Shown here one piece after another: positions 61,633-64,000 of a DNA stretch of 64,000 bases (the first letter of the stretch is position 1; each line of letters begins with the position of its first letter). Both the position numbers and the translations under genes were made by a program. The notes beneath the pieces are model-generated. The model did no database searches and was not told the origin of the DNA. It worked only from the letters and a program-made list of their open reading frames with translations. The stretch comes from Pseudonocardia sp. TRM90224. GTDB lineage: Bacteria > Actinomycetota > Actinomycetes > Mycobacteriales > Pseudonocardiaceae. The stretch lies in NCBI RefSeq assembly GCF_021245725.1, contig NZ_JAJGSX010000001.1, positions 62,001 through 126,000 on the forward strand. The letters are read 5' to 3'.

Positions 61633-62178
61633 TCACTCCTCCGGCGCGGCGGGCTCCGTGTCGATCGGGATGGCGTCGAGCAGCTTCAGCATCGCCCTGG
61701 TGTGCGCGACGGTGAAGTCGGCAACGGCCTTCCGGTACGGGTCCGTCTCGCCACGCGCGGTAGTTCTCGATGCCTCCAAACGGGCGACGTAGGCGTTGCG
61801 GCTGACCCCCACCAGTTCGGCACGCTGCTTCTCGGTCAACGACCCTGCGTGCAGCAGCCGCAGCACCAGCGGGCTGCGCACGGCGTCAGCGCCGCCGCCG
61901 CCCGCGAGCCACGCCTTGAACGACCGCTTGCCGGCCGCGGTGATCGCGTACTGCTGGGAGGCGCGCGGGCCCTGCTTACCGAGCCTGAGCAGGCCTGCGT
62001 CAGCCAGCACGGGCAGCTCGCGGTAGACCTGGCTCCGGGTGACGGAGAAGAACGATCCGAACCGCTCGCTCGCCACCGCGACGAGCTGGCCACCGGTCAT
62101 GGGGCCCTCGTGCAGGAGACCGAGCAACGCGGCAGCTGTGGAGTTGACGGCGGTCGCACGTGCTGACGGCATGCTCAT
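61633..62178 (-). CDS. PadR-family transcriptional regulator, 181 aa
   Basis: Winged-helix PadR-type protein: AALLGLLHEGPMTGGQLVAVA, SVTRSQVYRELPVLADAGLL and the wing RASQQYAITAAGKRSFKAWL, then a C-terminal helix region ending in DAIPIDTEPAAPEE. The start is not certain: ATG at 62178 has GGTGG upstream, while an in-frame ATG at 62211 has a weak site. It stands between prfB and the metalloprotease, with all three genes on the minus strand. A palindrome ACCCGATCGGGT near 62190 may be an operator. Confidence 0.85.
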   Translation of the reverse strand: MSMPSARATAVNSTAAALLGLLHEGPMTGGQLVAVASERFGSFFSVTRSQVYRELPVLADAGLLRLGKQGPRASQQYAITAAGKRSFKAWLAGGGGADAVRSPLVLRLLHAGSLTEKQRAELVGVSRNAYVARLEASRTTARGETDPYRKAVADFTVAHTRAMLKLLDAIPIDTEPAAPEE

Positions 62179-62241
62179 ACCGTGCCACCCGATCGGGTCA
62201 ATTGCATCCATAGTAGGCCTAGAGACGGTCCGATGTGGGCT

Positions 62242-63075
62242 TCATCCCGGCAGGACAGCCGGTATGACAGGTAGTACACGACCCCGTCCACCATGCCCTC
62301 CTTGCACCACGCTACCTGCGGAAACACGCTCCGGAATGGTGTACGGCTCGGCCGCCTCGATATCGATCTGATAACCGAGGTCGCCGAGGCTCGCGGCTGT
62401 GAGCTTGCTGAGGGGGTTGCCGGGCCGCGAGATGAATCCGCTCATCAGCTCGTGGCCGAAGACCGACTCCCGCCAGTGCCCCTCACGGGTGCCCGGACCA
62501 CCCTCGTTCTCGACGGGGACAGCGCCGCTGCGGCCGAGCGCGGCGTACTGGGCGACGGCCCCGCTGCCGGTGAACGTCGGGTTGTTCGTGCCCGAACCTG
62601 CCAGCAGCCGCTTGCGCGACCACAGCGTCCCGATCCCGAGCACGTGGCCCATCTCGTGCGCGATGACGTCGTCGAGCGTGCCGTCCGACTCCATGTTCGC
62701 GAGATCGGCGGTGTCGAACGACATCACGCCCTTCACGGGCAACAGCGCGGCGGCGCCCGCCGACGCCGGCCGCAGGTCGGTCGGCCCGGCCTGACCGAGC
62801 ACCCGGCCGGGCCCGTCGATCGCGGAGCCCTCGGCGAGGATCAGGACGTCGTCGATCTCCTCGCCGTCGACGACCGCCGTCGGCAGGTCGCCGACGATGA
62901 CCGTCGTCCAGCGGTCGGCGGCAGCTGCGAACGCGGCCCGCTGACGGTCGGTCAGCCCACCGAGGAACCGCACCTCGATGGAGAACGGCGAGTCGGTCGC
63001 GGCAACCACCGCGGCTCGTTCGACGTCGGCGGTAGCGCGGTAACGCTCCACATCGGCCGCCTTGTGTTCGGTCAT
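62242..63075 (-). CDS. Leishmanolysin-like metalloprotease, 277 aa
   Basis: The zinc motif is HEMGHVLGIG (His140, Glu141, His144) with a likely third ligand at His208 (FGHELMSGF, Met211 as the Met-turn). This gives the HExxHxxG...H...M order of the leishmanolysin/metzincin group. No signal peptide is seen and the N-terminus is ordinary, so it may be cytoplasmic or exported in an unusual way. ATG at 63075. Function not known. It is divergent from the ABC permease gene, sharing a 157-bp promoter gap. Confidence 0.85.
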   Translation of the reverse strand: MTEHKAADVERYRATADVERAAVVAATDSPFSIEVRFLGGLTDRQRAAFAAAADRWTTVIVGDLPTAVVDGEEIDDVLILAEGSAIDGPGRVLGQAGPTDLRPASAGAAALLPVKGVMSFDTADLANMESDGTLDDVIAHEMGHVLGIGTLWSRKRLLAGSGTNNPTFTGSGAVAQYAALGRSGAVPVENEGGPGTREGHWRESVFGHELMSGFISRPGNPLSKLTAASLGDLGYQIDIEAAEPYTIPERVSAGSVVQGGHGGRGRVLPVIPAVLPG

Positions 63076-63232
63076 TCGCCGATCTGAACACGAACACGCA
63101 TCGAAATGCTACGACCACGCCCCGCAGCGACGATAACTCACACGGATCTCACGGGATCGTCTACAAGGTACCGCCCATCAGGCAGAAGGTACGGTCGTTG
63201 GGTCAGGGCCGTCATCGGTCAGCGGGAGGGGC

Positions 63233-64000
63233 ATGGCTCGGTTCCTCGTCCGCCGGCTCCTCAACTACGTCGCGCTGTGCTTGATCGCCACCTTCCTCGC
63301 GTTCGGCTTGGCCTCGCTCACGTTCAACCCGCTCGCCGCCTACGCCGAGCGGACCCCGCCGCCACCGCCCGCCGCGATCGCAGCGAAGCGCGCTGAACTG
63401 CGGCTGGACGACCCGATCCCGGCCCGGTTCGTCGGCTGGATCGGCGATGTGGCGCTGGGCGACTTCGGCACCACCACGACGGGGACACCGATCGGCGAGC
63501 AGCTGTTCAGCCGCATCGGGGTGAGCCTCCGGCTCTTCGCGCTCGGGACGGTCATCGGGGTCGTTGTGGGCGTTCTCGTCGGCGTGACGGGGGCCGTGCG
63601 GCAATACCGGTTCACCGACTACGCCTCGACGGTGTTCTCGTTCGTGATCCTGTCGATCCCGGTCTTCGTGTTGGCGCAGCTGCTCAAGTTCGGCGGCCTG
63701 CAGCTGAACGCCGCCGCCGGCACGACGATCCTCTACTTCCAAGGTGAGGTCACCCCGAGCTTCCGCGGCAGCGCGGGCGCCGAGCTGCTCGACCGGCTGC
63801 AGCACCTCGTGCTGCCGACGCTCGCCATCGCGCTGCAGCAGATCGCCTACTACAGCCGCTACCAGCGCAGCGCCATGCTCGACGTGCTCGGCTCCGACTT
63901 CCTGCGCACCGCGCAGGCCAAGGGCCTGACCCGGCCCAGAGCGCTGTTCAAGCACGGGCTGCGCACCGCGTTGATCCCGATGGCGACGCTCTTCGCGTTC
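63233..64000 (+). CDS. ABC transporter permease, OppB/DppB type, 3' end outside the window
   Basis: Starts MARFLVRRLLNYVALCLIATFL after a GGGAGGGG ribosome-binding site. It has the long extracytoplasmic loop typical of the class, then TM helices (LFALGTVIGVVVGVLVGV, FSFVILSIPVFVLAQLL) and the EAA-type segment DFLRTAQAKGLTRPRALFKHG, which contacts the ATPase. About 256 residues are seen and the frame is still open at base 64000. Probably the first gene of a peptide/nickel/oligosaccharide importer operon. Confidence 0.93.
   Translation, partial: MARFLVRRLLNYVALCLIATFLAFGLASLTFNPLAAYAERTPPPPPAAIAAKRAELRLDDPIPARFVGWIGDVALGDFGTTTTGTPIGEQLFSRIGVSLRLFALGTVIGVVVGVLVGVTGAVRQYRFTDYASTVFSFVILSIPVFVLAQLLKFGGLQLNAAAGTTILYFQGEVTPSFRGSAGAELLDRLQHLVLPTLAIALQQIAYYSRYQRSAMLDVLGSDFLRTAQAKGLTRPRALFKHGLRTALIPMATLFAF

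Overview
This is 64 kb of very GC-rich DNA with many GTG starts. The prfB-ftsE-ftsX-smpB-ssrA gene order, SARP/BTAD regulators, an F420-type LLM oxidoreductase and a VIT1-like transporter point to an actinobacterium, probably in or near Pseudonocardiaceae. The family placement is an inference from gene content and style, not from a marker comparison.

Layout. 1-9300: a PLP-dependent decarboxylase (5' end outside the window), small hypothetical genes, a DUF4259-type gene, a decayed fragment of an FAD monooxygenase, a SAM methyltransferase, a small membrane protein, then a divergent pair of an HTH-ATPase and a LuxR-family ATPase regulator. 9316-36132: one uninterrupted minus-strand gene for a mosaic protein of 8,938 residues (about 0.9 MDa). 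It has a signal peptide, an acidic region, a coiled coil, a very long array of small cysteine-hairpin repeats, proline-rich linkers, a degenerate nuclease-like segment, two multi-helix membrane blocks, a LysM-like module, a DUF1023-type alpha/beta hydrolase followed by a partial copy of itself, and a large beta-rich C-terminus with SRSRG-type repeats. A 61-bp, 92% identical sequence containing a terminator hairpin sits in direct orientation on both sides of this gene. It is the best candidate for an undescribed system here.

36547-44912: an accessory, specialised-metabolism-like cluster with a cytochrome P450, an AfsR/SARP-like regulator (BTAD, ATPase and TPR-like regions), a DUF4097 protein, an EthD protein, a SARP relic, and a PadR-FAD monooxygenase operon. 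The promoters of the P450 gene and of the DUF4097-SARP operon share a 58-bp gapless similarity containing three heptamers at 11-bp spacing, the architecture of SARP operators. A 167-bp palindromic MITE-like element abuts one of them. 44913-46620: a decayed stretch next to the 3' end of tRNA-Ala(GGC).

46780-56130: an S9 peptidase, a MauE/DsbA-like pair, a VIT1-like transporter, an MFS exporter, an LLM oxidoreductase, a MarR regulator with a double palindromic operator, an alpha/beta hydrolase, a small membrane protein, a GNAT and an MBL-fold hydrolase. The start regions of the MFS and MarR genes are near-identical 80-bp copies. 56131-62211 is conserved chromosome: a repeat-rich gap, ssrA (tmRNA), an amidohydrolase, smpB, ftsX, ftsE, prfB and a PadR regulator. 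The window ends with a leishmanolysin-like metalloprotease and the first part of an OppB/DppB-type ABC permease.

How the parts work together: ssrA with smpB form the trans-translation ribosome rescue system; ftsE with ftsX form the divisome ABC complex; MauE with the DsbA-like protein are a probable redox pair; MarR, PadR and SARP each sit beside visible operator sequences that tie them to their neighbours.
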